Part shown: piece after piece, positions 32,663 through 44,081 of the stretch
Numbering within the stretch: the first letter of the stretch is position 1
Layout of the letters: each line of letters opens with the position of its first letter
Source of the DNA: Petunia secreta
Taxonomy: Eukaryota; Streptophyta; Magnoliopsida; Solanales; Solanaceae
DNA length: 64,000 nucleotides
NCBI GenBank assembly: GCA_029990175.1
Contig: JARKIP010000035.1
Location: forward strand, 42,856,001 to 42,920,000
Direction of reading: 5' to 3'
Notes under the pieces: model-generated
What the model was told of the DNA's origin: nothing
Databases searched by the model: none
What the model saw: only the letters and a program-made list of their open reading frames with translations
Position numbers and translations under genes: made by a program

Positions 32663-34691
32663 TGAAACGACCTACATGTAGCATAATGAAATGGAAAAGT
32701 GGCGGTGATAGCTGGGGATATGTATCCCTAGCATATCTAAACGTGAAAGGAACAGAAAGGTAAAAACAAAACTGCAGAAGGAAAAATTAGACATGACGCA
32801 GGAAAAAAATGCCAGAAAATGAGAAAAGAGCCGGAGAAAAGATAGAATTTTCACCCTGGAACATTCAAGTAATGATCCTAATATAGTATTTGAGTTTATT
32901 ACGTGTGTTTAAATATATTTTTGCGGTAAAAATAGGAATATTAGACATCGCCCTAATGACGTAAATTGATAGTTTAAAGGGTCAAATGGACCCCGATAAT
33001 GAAATTGATTATGTATTCGTGCTCAGTGAGTTATGGGCAACTTATAAATATAATTTATTTGGGATTTGGTTATGTGGCCTTAAACCCTGTATATAGGCCT
33101 GGCCTGCGTATTGCGTATGCGAATAGGGTATCAGGTTCCTACCTGGATTGCCCTACGATGTGAGGGATGAAGCCTTTAGCCTAATGTGATATATTTTTCT
33201 GCTTATTGATCACAGTGGGATCGTTTGGCAATGCATTCAAAAATAACGTGGTTGTTGGTCGCAATGCTAACTTTTGAGAGAGGTAAGTGTTTATATCCAT
33301 TTCTTTGGAGGCACCTGGCCTCGTGGATTTTCTACCACGTATTCCTTACGTATGTAGCTGCCGATAGGCGTACTCATTATGCCTTAGCTTTGGATTTATA
33401 TTATATATTATATGTTATGTCCTATTGTAGGTATTGTATTGAGGATTTGAGCATTGTACCCTGGCTGCGAGTTGGCATCTACTTCCCGGTTGTCGATGAG
33501 AGTCCCGCGCCGGTGAAGGGTTATTGCATCACATTGCATTCATATGCATTACATTGCATATCATATTGAGGGCAGGAGTATTCCGCCCCAGGAGCAGGAG
33601 GATTCCGCTCCATTGTATCATATTGAGGGCAGGAGTATTCCGCCCCAGGAGCAGGAGTATTCCGCTCCATTGTATCACAGTGAGGGTAGGAGGATTCCGC
33701 CCTAAGAGCAGGAGTATTCCGCTCTTATGTCAGATATTGAGTGCAGGAGTATTCCGCCTCAGCTTTACATTATATCGGGTGCAGGAGTATTCCGCCCCAG
33801 GAGAGTGCAGGAGTATTCCGCCTCTGGTTTATATTATATCGGGTGCAGGAGTATTCCGCCCCAGGAGCAGGAGTATTCCGCTCCAGTTGGTTATCAGATT
33901 CGATTCCCCTCGAATACAGGAGTATTCCGCTTCGGGATGGGATTACGGGCACATGTGACCCTTCGCATCATATTTCATCTCATTTCATCTCACTTCATTT
34001 TATTTCATACCATTGTGTAAACTTGTGGTACATAACTATTGTCCTGCTTATATGTGCATTTCTTATTTGTTGTTATGTTTCTGGCACGCATCCTTGGTTG
34101 AGTTTATAAGTTTCTTACGTGTTTTCGGTTGTTATCTGGCTCTACCTTTTTATAATTTAAATAAAAGAAATTTGGTTTATCTGTTTCTTCTCCCTGGCTA
34201 GCTATCCTATTCTTTGAGGTGGCTAGTCTGCCCCACTTATTGAGTCCTTTTGACTCACCCTTGTTTGTTGTTTGTTTCTTTTTCTATCTATTTCGTTTCG
34301 GCAGGTTCGCTCCAGGATTGAGTTCGCCACGTTGTGAAGGAGCGAAGACGACTTCAGCTGTCAGGGTGAGCCAGCTTTTATTCCGGATGGCCACCTGTTT
34401 ATTGGTTATTATTTCAGTTGCATTTTGCTCCCTTCAGGAGGTATTTGTCTTCTTTTGTACTCTTAGATGTCTGGTCTGGATAACCCTAAACCTAGTATGT
34501 TGGGTAGTCAGCTGTAATTTCTTTTGTACAGCTTAGAGGTATCAGTATGTCAGTGTTTTTTTTAAGCCTTGTTCTTATTAATGAATTGAATTATATTTAT
34601 TTGCCTAATTTAATTGGTAAGGGTTCGCCCGACGGGTCTAGGGAAGGATGTCGGGTGCCCGCACGGCCTAACCGGATTTCGGGTCGTGTCA
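32663..34691 (+). repeat. Left LTR of the LARD-like element, with internal deletion
   Basis: Starts TGAAACGACCT and ends CGGGTCGTGTCA. Compared with the right LTR it lacks roughly 540 bp directly after the first 11 bases (the counterpart of about 37949-38490, replaced by ACATGT). The rest differs by scattered single bases only. Confidence 0.9.
33566..33935 (+). repeat. Minisatellite in the left LTR (GCAGGAGTATTCCGC units)
   Basis: At least twelve copies of a 15-20 bp unit GCAGGAGTATTCCGCCCCAG or GAGCAGGAGTATTCCGCTCC, separated by short variable spacers such as CATTGTATCATATTGAGG. Open frames across it (for example 33524-33958) are repeat artefacts, not genes. Confidence 0.85.
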
Positions 34692-34693
34692 GT

Positions 34694-34706
34694 TGGTATC
34701 AGAGCC
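34694..34706 (+). other. Primer binding site, initiator tRNA-Met type
   Basis: TGGTATCAGAGCC begins two bases after the left LTR end and is the standard complement of the 3' end of plant initiator tRNA-Met. Confidence 0.85.
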
Positions 34707-37700
34707 CAGTTTAGAGTCTATCCAGACTAAGACAGTGTCTAGTAGAGTCTCGCTGATGGGTATGTAGACGTCCGTACTTATCTACGAGAGGCTATGATGG
34801 CATTTAGGAAGTTTCACTTCCTTCATTTCTAATCGTGCGTCGGTTTAGGATGCAAAAGTATTTTCGTTAATTCCTTTGTGGTAATTGTGAACCTTCGTCC
34901 GACAGATCGGCAAACCGTACGAGTTCAAGACGAAGCAGTCTGGCCTGGGGTTAGCACTGATGAAGCCCCGAGAGTTTTGATCGTGCTGACGATCTAGTTG
35001 CGGACCTCCCAGTTGTACGAGCTCGTGATGGGTAAGGGAGTTGGGCCTTGTGGTTCCCTTTGCTCTCTACGATGCTTTTATGAGAATTTTGGGGATGCAG
35101 ATACCGTAAGAACCTATTATTCGCTAGGCAACCTATCAGGTTGCCGCAGATGGAGACGTTCGATCTTAGGGAATTCCTATTCCAGTTCTTAATATTACTG
35201 TAGTGAATTATGTTCCAGAGGCAATATGTGTTGCGCTACCAATTGTTCCGGCTGGTTGGTCTGAATGCCTGAAGAGGTTGCATTATTTTACGCGGTTGAA
35301 CCTTCCGATATTCTTAAGCAATGCATCAGATAAACCTTGTGATTCTTTTTAAAATAAAATAATGCCAGCGTATCCTTCAGGCTTTTGATTATATCAAGCG
35401 GTATGGTGTTGATTATTCTTCTTTCCAGTTTCAGGGGTCCAGCCTTGAATTGGTGGGCCTCTCTTTTATTAGCCAACGTGGTTCGATTTTTCTTCTAGGT
35501 TCGTGGAAAAAGTTCCTTTCGAGTAGCTAACAAGATGAAAAATGTTGTCAGTTCAAGTGGATTGGACAGGGTAGTCTGTCGGTTAGCCTGTTGGTGTGTC
35601 AGAATATAAGATTGAATTCCATAAAATGGCCGAATATGCATTTGAACTAGTTCATGAGCCTTTCGAGAGATTCAAAGATTTATTGATGACCTTTCTTTTT
35701 CCTTGAGATCCCAGATGGCTCGAGAGATTGAGGTCTGGATTTCATTTGATATTGTTGTTGATATTGTCCGAAGGTACGAGGCATACCATAAGTTAGAGTG
35801 GGAAAGTAAGATATCCCACGGCCCTGGTGGGTAACCATGGTACCTCATTAGGAGGCAAAAGTTCTGGTTATTTTGGGAGGTCACCTTCCAGGTTATCTCA
35901 GCTTGTGTCATGTAATTCTTAGAGTGCTCCAGTAGCATGTCAAGATCAGACCCAGTTTTCTCTTTATAGCTATCAACAATCTGTCCATATTCCATTTTCA
36001 ATGAGAAGGTGTTATCATTGTCGTGAGTCTGATTATCTTTTGAGAAGTTTTCTTGTTATCATTATCGTGAGTCTGGTTATCCTTTGAGGAGTTTTTCCTT
36101 ACTCCAGCAAGTTAGCAGTCGTCTTTTCTCTCGTCAGTAGGCATCTGCACAGTCGCAGGGGATTTCATTTAGATCTCAATCAGCAAAAGAAATGCCACCA
36201 TCCAGTAGCGGTTGAGAGCGTGGTGGTAGTAGTTCTTCAGAAGGTAATTATCAGTGTAGCGGCTTAGTTCAGCCGCAGAGGCAGTTTTATGAACTGCCAG
36301 CCTGGCAGGATGCTGATGCATCCGATGTAGTAGACCCATGTGTTTCTTCTTCCCTTATATATGAGTAAGATTTGATTCTTTCGATCGATCTGGAAATGAT
36401 TGTCTTATCATATTTCCATAGTTTCATGGGATGGCGTTTCTATTAAAAATCGGTTGCGGTAGAGGGGTGAGTTTCTGATACGATTTATTCCTGGAATTTA
36501 TGAAACCCTACTAGTTTATCTGATATAAATATGAGAGATTTTGCAGTAAGTGTCGGTATCGTCTGCCTGGCAACTTGTTGTGCCATATTTTATTATTATA
36601 TCAAATTAGTATACCTCTCTTCTCAGAATTCCGTGTTAGTAGGATAATGAGATCTCAATTCGTTACCATCAGAAAGTGTTATCGTTTCTTCCGGTGTAAA
36701 GTGGTTAGTAAGTAATATTTGATCTATGTGTCTTCCATGGTTCAAGATGTTTGTAGAGTCATGTTATCCCATGAGCTTATCTGGGTTATAAAAGGGTTTA
36801 TGGTAAATTGTCAGAATTTCCTTCTTATTGGGAGGTTAAATTGGTATGGATGTTTTTCCATAAAGCTCATTAATGTCTATTTCTTCAATTGCGATTTTTG
36901 GGTTAGCCTGACTCGGAAGTAGTCTGGCTCTGGTAGCCAAGAAATAAGAAGATGAGCTTCCTTAAGCTCTAATTATTTCTATCCTCGGTCCATTTCCATT
37001 TCTTCTTCGTCCGGCACTAGTGAGCTTGGGCGATTGGTAGCCGCTTGTGACGTTCCCTGTGTTGAGCCAGAGTACGTGTTATTGTAGCCGGGTAAGCATA
37101 TTATTGTTTTGGATATCAGTTTATCCGGGTATCCATTCCCATGTATAGTATAGCGCTGGTTTTGTTTTGGCGGATCATCCAGTTTCAGGGGAAACTCTGC
37201 CGAAATTTTTATATAGAAGTACCATCCATTAGGCGGTGGTGTTTACGGCAAAGGTATGGAGTTGTGAACTTGAGAGTTGCAGCTGTTTGGCAACTCGAAA
37301 GGGTAGTTGGTAGCTTCGGTCTGCTTACGTTCAGCTTTTAGCCAAATCTTCTTCAGTCCAGCAGACTGTGCGAGGATGGTTATTCCTATACAAATGGTTG
37401 CATGAGTTTGTGCTTTAAGTGGAGGAGTCTTCCTCCAAATACTGAATGGTAATACTAAATCAACTGAGATGTTGTATAGTGCGTTCGTAAAAATAATATA
37501 GCTTGCATCAAATCTTCTATAGTGTGTAATGACAAGGTACTTCAAAAGCTTCCCCTATTGCATCAAGCGTGAGCTAGTTTTTAGTTCCATCGACCTGTTC
37601 TATATCAAAAGATATATCGACGAGGTGATTCCTCGGTAGAATCATATTAATCCATTCAAAGTTCGTGTATCTTTGTTTCGAAAATGTAGAACTCTTCTCT

Positions 37701-37937
37701 CGTGATCGAGGAAGGATCATCTTAGTCAGAATAATCCGGGCAATGGCGTTATCATATTATCCAGATATATTTTATTTTAAAAGTTCAATATGCGTGTTAT
37801 AATTCTGATCCAGTAATCAAGAGATAAGGTCCGTGGAGTAGCTTATGAAGGTCGTGCAAGTTCTTTTGTTATCTGTGCGATTTTTTCTTTAGGCTTAGGC
37901 TCATTCGAGGACGAACGAGAGTTTAAGTGGAGGATAA
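34707..37937 (+). other. Degenerate interior of the LARD-like element
   Basis: Stops in all frames. 35650-36050 keeps a Gag-like flavour (VWISFDIVVDIVRRYEAY), followed by CHCRESDYL-type residues near 36015. Later parts (36300-37900) recall pol only faintly. The same degenerate sequence is present in reverse at 1-1308, so the decay predates both insertions. A polypurine stretch (37926-37935) precedes the right LTR. Confidence 0.55.
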
Positions 37938-40513
37938 TGAAACGACCTCGGCCAGTCGTTTCAGAAGTTAGGACTCTGATTGGCGTGCCGATAATTTTAA
38001 AATATTCGTAATGTCCATTAGGACCTGTCTGTAAAATTTGAGCTAAATCAGAACTCGTTTGGTAGGCATCGGAAGAAGGTTTCAGTTTTTATTGGCGATA
38101 AATATTAAAAAGAGATTTTCGAGCTCGGTTTTGCCGAATGAGCTCCAATTCGAAATCCGAAAGCGCCGTTAGGTTCGTATGATTATTTGTGATTTTTGTA
38201 AGCTTTCGAAAGTGAAATTCGATGTTGTTCGGCTAGTTTCCGCTAAAATGCCGAAGGTTAAATAATTTGACTTCTTTTCATCTAAATTTGCATCTTGAGT
38301 TTCGGGAGTCTGATTTGAGATCCGCCTTCGCGAGTATGTTACATATATTTTGTATAACTAGTATGCAAAAGTTGAAATTATTTCGAATATCGCAGGGTAC
38401 CATTTTAATTTTCGTTGCGAAAAGAAAGTAAAAAGAAAAGGAAACAAAACAAAATGGGAAAAAGACAAAAAAAAGAAAAAGAAAAAGGGGAAAGCATAAT
38501 GAAATGGAAAAGTGGCGGTGATAGCTGGGGATATGTATCCCTAGCATATCTAAACGTGAAAGGAACAGAAAGGTAAAAACAAAAATGCAGAAGGAAAAAT
38601 TAGACATGACGCAGGAAAAAAATGCCAGAAAATGAGAAAAGAGCCGGAGAAAAGATAGAATTTTCACCCTGGAACATTCAGGTAATGATCCTAATATAGT
38701 ATTTCAGTTTATTACGTGTGTTTAAATATATTTTTGCGGTAAAAATAGGAATATTAGACATCGCCCTAATTACGTAAATTGATAGTTTAAAGGGTCAAAT
38801 GGACCCCGATAATGAAATTGATTATGTATTCGTGCTCAGTGAGTTATGGGCAACATATAAATATAATTTATTTGGGATTTGGTTATGTGGCCTTAAACCC
38901 TGTATATAGGCCTGGCCTGCGTATTGCGTATGCGAATAGGGTATCAGGTTCCTACCTGGATTTCCCTACGATGTGAGGGATGAAGCCTTTAGCCTAATGT
39001 GATATATTTTTCTGCTTATTGATCACAGTGGGATCGTTTGGCAATGCATTCAAAAATAACGCGGTTGTTGGTCGCAATGCTAACTTTTGAGAGAGGTAAG
39101 TGTTTATATCCATTTCTTTGGAGGCACCTGGCCTCGTGGATTTTCTACCACGTATTCCTTACGTGTGTAGCTGCCGATAGGCGTACTCATTACGCCTTAG
39201 CTTTGGATTTATATTATATATTATATGTTATGTCCTATTGTTGGTATTGTATTGAGGATTTGAGCATTGTACCCTGGCTGCGAGTTGGCATCTACTTCCC
39301 GGTTGTCGATGAGAGTCCCGCGCCGGTGAAGGGTTATTGCATCACATTGCATTCATATGCATTACATTGCATATCATATTGAGGGCAGGAGTATTCCGCC
39401 CCAGGAGCAGGAGGATTCCGCTCCATTGTATCATATTGAGGGCAGGAGTATTCCGCCCCAGGAGCAGGAGTATTCCGCTCCATTGTATCACAGTGAGGGT
39501 AGGAGGATTCCGCCCCAAGAGCAGGAGTATTCCGCTCTTATGTCAGATATTGAGTGCAGGAGTATTCCGCCTCAGCTTTACATTATATCGGGTGCAGGAG
39601 TATTCCGCCCCAGGAGAGTGCAGGAGTATTCCGCCTCTGGTTTATATTATATCGGGTGCAGGAGTATTCCGCCCCAGGAGCAGGAGTATTCCGCTCCAGT
39701 TGGTTATCAGATTTGATTCCCCTCGAATGCAGGAGTATTCCGCTTCGGGATTGGATTACGGGCACATGTGACCCTTCGCATCATATTTCATCTCATTTCA
39801 TCTCACTTCATTTTATTTCATTTTATTTCATACCATTGTGTAAACTTGTGGTACATAACTATTGTCCTGCTTATATGTGCATTTATTATTTGTTGTTATG
39901 TTTCTGGCACGCATCCTTGGTTGAGTTTATAAGTTTCTTACGTGTTTTCGGTTGTTATCTGGCTCTACCTTTTTATATTTAAATAAAAGAAATTTGGTTT
40001 ATCTGTTTCTTCTCCCTGGCTAGCTATCCTATTCTTTGAGGTGGCTAGTCTGCCCCACTTATTGAGTCCTTTTGACTCACCCTTGTTTGTTGTTTGTTTC
40101 TTTTTCTATCTATTTCGTTTCGGCAGGTTCGCTCCAGGATTGAGTTCGCCACGTTGTGAAGGAGCGAAGACGACTTCAGCTGTCAGGGTGAGCCAGCTTT
40201 TATTCCGGATGGCCACCTGTTTATTGGTTATTATTTCAGTTGCATTTTGATCCCTTCAGGAGGTATTTGTCTTCTTTTGTACTCTTAGATGCCTGGTCTG
40301 GATAACCCTAAACCTAGTATGTTGGGTAGTCAGCTGTAATTTCTTTTGTACAGCTCAGAGGTATCAGTATGTCAGTGTTTTTTTTAAGCCTTGTTCTTAT
40401 TAATGAATTGAATTATATTTATTTGCCTAATTTAATTGGTAAGGGTTCGCCCGACGGGTCTAGGGAAGGATGTCGGGTGCCCGCACGGCCTAACCGGATT
40501 TCGGGTCGTGTCA
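37938..40513 (+). repeat. Right LTR of the LARD-like element
   Basis: 2576 bp, TGAAACGACCTCGG to GTCGTGTCA, followed by TSD GGCAC. It holds the segment missing from the left LTR (about 37949-38490), including an A-rich stretch at 38420-38490, and the minisatellite at 39379-39750. Confidence 0.92.
39379..39750 (+). repeat. Minisatellite in the right LTR
   Basis: Same order and number of GCAGGAGTATTCCGC units as at 33566-33935, with only point differences (for example CCCCAAGAGC against CCCTAAGAGC). The array length has therefore not changed since insertion. Confidence 0.85.
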
Positions 40514-40518
40514 GGCAC

Positions 40519-40700
40519 ACAACTCGAGGCATCGATTGAGGGTACACAGCCCGATGTCGACTCGTCATTTTAAATTAGCTGAGGGCATACAACGCGAAGC
40601 GCCGATTGAGGGTACACAGCCGATATCGATTTGCATTTCAATTTTTCTTTGCAAAGGGTGCACAGCCCAATGCACCGACGGAAGGCATACAACCCGATGT
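40519..40700 (+). repeat. Remainder of the Ogre 70-bp repeat array
   Basis: About two and a half further units, more diverged, continuing directly from the unit cut at 32657 (GGGCAC / ACAACTCGAGGC). This shows the element at 32663-40513 landed inside the array. Confidence 0.85.
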
Positions 40701-40781
40701 CGAATCTAACACTTGATAGGAAAAGACACAATCTCATATTGCAATGTTCCTGGAAGAACGATCCAGCTTGGCGGGAAGGTA

Positions 40782-40785
<4 letters not shown>

Positions 40786-40815
<30 letters not shown>
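40786..40815. repeat. (TA)15 microsatellite
   Basis: Perfect TA dinucleotide run between the repeat array and the Ogre polypurine tract. Confidence 0.95.
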
Positions 40816-40816
<1 letters not shown>

Positions 40817-40956
40817 GCATATTATATTGCCGACACAGGCAAACGTCTCAGCCTGACGCACCATATTCCTCTTAAGTCATAGACTCTTTTATAGTCATGA
40901 CAAAATTGGCCGCACTGTCAACATCTTTGCCCGAAGACTCTTTCATCATCCCCGGG

Positions 40957-40970
40957 CAAAGAGGGGCAAC
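40957..40970 (+). other. Polypurine tract of the Ogre element
   Basis: AAAGAGGGGCAAC lies directly before the TGTTGACACCC of the 3' LTR, the place where plus-strand DNA synthesis starts. Confidence 0.7.
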
Positions 40971-41404
40971 TGTTGACACCCAATTTTGTCCCTCCCATTT
41001 TCAAAATCAACCGTTTTAAATTTCACACACTTATGTATTCCATTTCTACCCCGTCTACTCAAATTACTTTCTCACACTGACCTGGCAATTGCGGCCATTT
41101 TCAAAAGCATCGTCTTAAACCATAGCTATTTTGCAATTTTCTACAATTACTCCTATTTTTGACAAAATCCTCCAAAATTGTTCTAAGCCTCAAAATCACA
41201 ATTTCTAGGCATTGTAGCCTTCCTAACATTTTAGAATTGACTTCATAATTTTCCTATAATTTTTATACCTTCGTAAATCCATTTTATACCTATTTACATA
41301 ATATTCATACAAATATCCATGTATATACACACAAAGCACACACATCAGCTATTATTTAACACGTCACACCTACGTGGATCGATCCTTATCATCCACGTAG
41401 ACAA
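40971..41404 (+). repeat. Truncated 3' LTR of the Ogre element
   Basis: Matches the first part of 3089-6763, with two small deletions near 41055 and 41290, as far as a GTAGACAATC / GTAGACGATC segment. Then MULE-like sequence begins. A 31-bp palindrome-like insert (CTACGTGGAT at 41370, ATCCACGTAG at 41391) interrupts it just before the break. The rest of the LTR does not reappear in the window. Confidence 0.8.
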
Positions 41405-42600
41405 TCTTGTCACCCTAAAACTTGTATATATTTGTGGTAAACCAAATACTACAGAAGTATATACAAACCAATTATACAGAATAAACACCACTACAATAAA
41501 GCAAAAGTGGGAATATATTTTGTCCTGTAAACGAATTAACGAGTAAACATATAATGTATTCTAGAAAGATATACAATGAAATACCCATATTGAACAAATT
41601 TTACTACACGGTAAAGAACAATTGATATTAAACACCATACCATTTGATAGCCAACACAATAAATCCAGTATACCAACAGGGTATACCACACACTACCAAT
41701 GTATACAACTAGCAGTTATGCACAAGTTGCACCAACAGTAAAAGCATCAGTTATTTCAGACACACACTAAAATAAAAGAAAGCAACATAATTTTTTGGTA
41801 TAGCAAGACTCTACAGGAATATTTTTGCATGTCCTATGATTGTGACCTTTCTTTTGATACCGTTGACATGTAAGTTACGCTTTCTCATGGGAAATTTTCC
41901 AATTTGATTTACAGTTAATAAACTGTCAATATACTTCTTTTTTACTTAATGAAATATACAATTAGGGTATACTGCATAATAAAAAAGTTATACAGAACAA
42001 AAGTCCTATATTTTAGTAATTTGACAGTTTTTATACTATAGTGTATGTAAAGTTGTCACCCTAGCCTTGGTTAACAACAGTATACTATTGTGACAAACTG
42101 TACACTACAAACATATACAGAATAAATAAGTTTAAAAAGGTTTAAAGGACTATATCACTATGGTATTCTGCATAATAAAAAAGTATACATAATAAAACGT
42201 AATAGGGATACAAAAAATAGGGAGATTGACATCATAAAGTACCTTAGGCTCATTCGCACCAACAGTGACGATTTCCATACTGTTTGCAATCGGTGGAGAA
42301 CTAGAGGATACATGACGGTTAGCACGTTTGCGTTGGCAAAAGTGCTGCAAGCTCAATTTTGAACTAGGGTTTATCATTTTAGAAGAGAGGGTTGAAATCA
42401 ATTAAAGCAGGGGTTTGAATCATGGATTTGGGGGATGTAATCAGATGGGGAAATGGGGGAAATGATCGATTTTGGAGAGAAACTGAATACTGTTTAGAGG
42501 GAAATAGGGAAATGCGTAGAGGGTGTAAATATTATTAAATCTATGGGTCTAAATATTTGGTGTGGGTATGTGCGGTAATTAGTTTCAGATGCATAGGTAC
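41405..42600 (-). mobile_element. Internally deleted MULE copy
   Basis: 41415-41880 repeats 45215-45705, the 3' end of the transposase gene, including the decayed zinc-knuckle ending CKNIPVES. Further on, 42243-42377 is a clean first-exon candidate, and 42400-42600 resembles a 5' untranslated/terminal region. The coding middle is missing, so this appears to be a deletion derivative. GTATAC motifs are frequent. Terminal inverted repeats could not be fixed at the left, where it abuts the broken LTR. Confidence 0.5.
42243..42377 (-). CDS. Candidate first exon of a MULE-borne gene
   Basis: The ATG at 42375-42377 opens 45 codons starting MINPSSKLSLQHFCQRKRAN, ending in codon AAG directly before a GTACTT donor (42242-42241, phase 0). 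A pyrimidine-rich leader precedes it. I do not recognise the family; basic N-terminus (QRKRANRH) could be a nuclear localisation signal. The following exon was not found. Confidence 0.35.
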
Positions 42601-43177
42601 AAAGTATAAATTTCATTGTGTCGTATTATGAAATAAATGAAAATATAGCGCGGTTTTTGTATATGTGGTAAAATAAAACAACACAGTTACGAAAACTAAT
42701 GTATTATCATATATTACAAAGATATCAAATAGTAAGACCTTTTTTTTAGTTGTAAACCGTTAGGATTTATCATATACTAGAATAGTATACAATAGAAGCA
42801 AGATTTGATTAGGCAAATATATTGTGACATTTTCAAGTTGTATACCATTGGGGTATACCGTATACTACAAAGGTATACCATTTAGGATATACCTAATATC
42901 AAAAAGCTATATACCATTTGGGGTATACAGTATTCTGGGAAGGTATATATTAGAAACATGCATAGTAGATTGAGATTTTAATAAAGATACACGACGATAT
43001 CAGAGATCTTCTATAACTTCTCTATGAACAATATACATGACAATAAAAATATAAAAACTACACATGTAACATAAACAGGCTACTTAACTCAAACAAACAT
43101 GATAGAATACAACAAACCATAAAACATTTCACATAAAACAGAAAATACCACTTAAATTCACCACTTGACAGATGACT

Positions 43178-43345
43178 TCAAATTTCTGGAGAAGAATAGT
43201 AGTCAGCAGGGTCCATTTTATGATCTGCAAGAAAACCATGAAGCATTTTGTTTATCCGACGAACATCCTTCTTGTACTGTTGAAGGAATTCCTCAAAGTT
43301 AGCCTTAAAAGTTGCAAGTTCATCTCTTAATAGCTCCACCGCAAT
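43178..43345 (-). CDS. Candidate C-terminal exon of a MULE-borne gene, copy 1
   Basis: After an AAAG acceptor-like site the minus strand reads IAVELLRDELATFKANFEEF, then a basic stretch KKDVRR, then HKMDPADYYSSPEI and a TGA at 43178-43180. It is strongly helical and charged. I do not recognise the domain. The frame is kept in the duplicate, which supports a real exon. It may belong to the second gene of the MULE. Confidence 0.4.
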   Translation of the reverse strand: MAVELLRDELATFKANFEEFLQQYKKDVRRINKMLHGFLADHKMDPADYYSSPEI

Positions 43346-43915
43346 CTTTGTTGTTGGTGCAGAAGAAGATCATAAAGTGCTTGGTCTACGAACCATTTCT
43401 CTCTGTGTAAGATGAAAGAAACTGTGCTAATATTAGATTTTGAAGAATAAAAGAGCAAAGATATCAAATAGTAAGACCTTTTTTTTAAGTTGTGTACCGT
43501 TAGGATTTATCATATACTAGAAAAGTATACAATAGAAGCAAGATTTGATTAGGTAAATATATTGTGACATTTTCAAGTTGTATACCATTGGGGTATACGT
43601 ATACTATAAAGGTGTACCATTTAGCATATACCTAATATCAAAAAGCTGTATACCATTTGGGGTATACAGTATTCTGGGAAGGTATACATTAGAAACATGC
43701 ATAGTAGATTGAGATTTTAATAAAGATACATGACGATATCAGAGATCATCTATAACTGTTCTATGAACAGTATACATGACAATAAAAATATAAAAATTAC
43801 ACATGTAACATAAACATGCTACTTAACTCAAACAAACATGATAGAATACAACAAAACATAAAACATTTCACATAAAACAGAAAATACTACTTAAATTGAC
43901 CACTTGACAGATGAC

Positions 43916-44081
43916 TTCAAATTTCTGGAGAAGAATAGTAGTCAGCAGGGTCAATTTTATGATCAGCAAGAAGATGAAGCATTTTTTTCATCCGACGAAC
44001 ATCCTTCTTGTACTGTTGAAGGAATTCCTCAAAGCTAGCCTTAAAAGTTGCAAGTTCATCTCTTAATTGCTCCACCGCAAT
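43916..44081 (-). CDS. Candidate C-terminal exon of a MULE-borne gene, copy 2
   Basis: Duplicate of the exon at 43178-43345 with a few substitutions (for example Asn to Ser in FKASFEEF) and an in-frame 3-base deletion in the HGFLADH segment. It ends with the same PADYYSSPEI stop. Confidence 0.4.

Larger units (their letters stand above)
32663..40513 (+). mobile_element. Complete non-autonomous long-LTR gypsy element (LARD-like)
   Basis: TSD GGCAC at 32658-32662 and 40514-40518. LTRs at 32663-34691 and 37938-40513, PBS of initiator-Met type, polypurine stretch AGTGGAGGA before the right LTR. The 3.2-kb interior has no ORF above about 110 residues. Traces of a Tekay/Del-like Gag remain (a SQMAREIE-like segment near 35710 and a decayed zinc knuckle near 36010). 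LTRs are near identical where both exist, so it moved recently and must have used enzymes from elsewhere. Assignment to Tekay/Del is tentative. Confidence 0.88.
3089..41404 (+). mobile_element. Ogre/Tat-lineage Ty3-gypsy retrotransposon, nested and 3'-truncated
   Basis: Large gypsy-class element. It has a TG...CA-type 5' LTR (3089-6763), a Tat-type primer binding site, extra ORF1 genes before gag, gag-protease-G-patch, an intron, RT-RNase H, archaeal-type RNase H, integrase, a tandem-repeat 3' region, a polypurine tract and a 3' LTR start at 40971. The upstream extra ORF, the pro/RT intron and the long LTRs together are the published hallmarks of Ogre elements. Two younger elements sit inside it: 18463-30812 and 32663-40513. 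Removing both leaves about 18 kb. The 3' LTR stops matching near 41404, so no target-site duplication can be checked. All protein genes carry lesions, so the copy cannot be autonomous. Confidence 0.88.

Noticed and set aside
33524..33958. Open frames of about 60-144 codons across the LTR minisatellite (also 39337-39982)
   Set aside because: They are periodic translations of the GCAGGAGTATTCCGC repeat, open in several frames and on both strands; no domain and no start context.
40786..40815. (TA)15 as a replication origin or regulatory site
   Set aside because: Simple microsatellite within a retrotransposon; nothing else supports a function.
41405..42600. Left terminal inverted repeat of the MULE
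   Set aside because: The stretch GGGTGTAAATATTATTAAATC near 42520 is only weakly similar to the right terminus; not enough to call a TIR or a target-site duplication.
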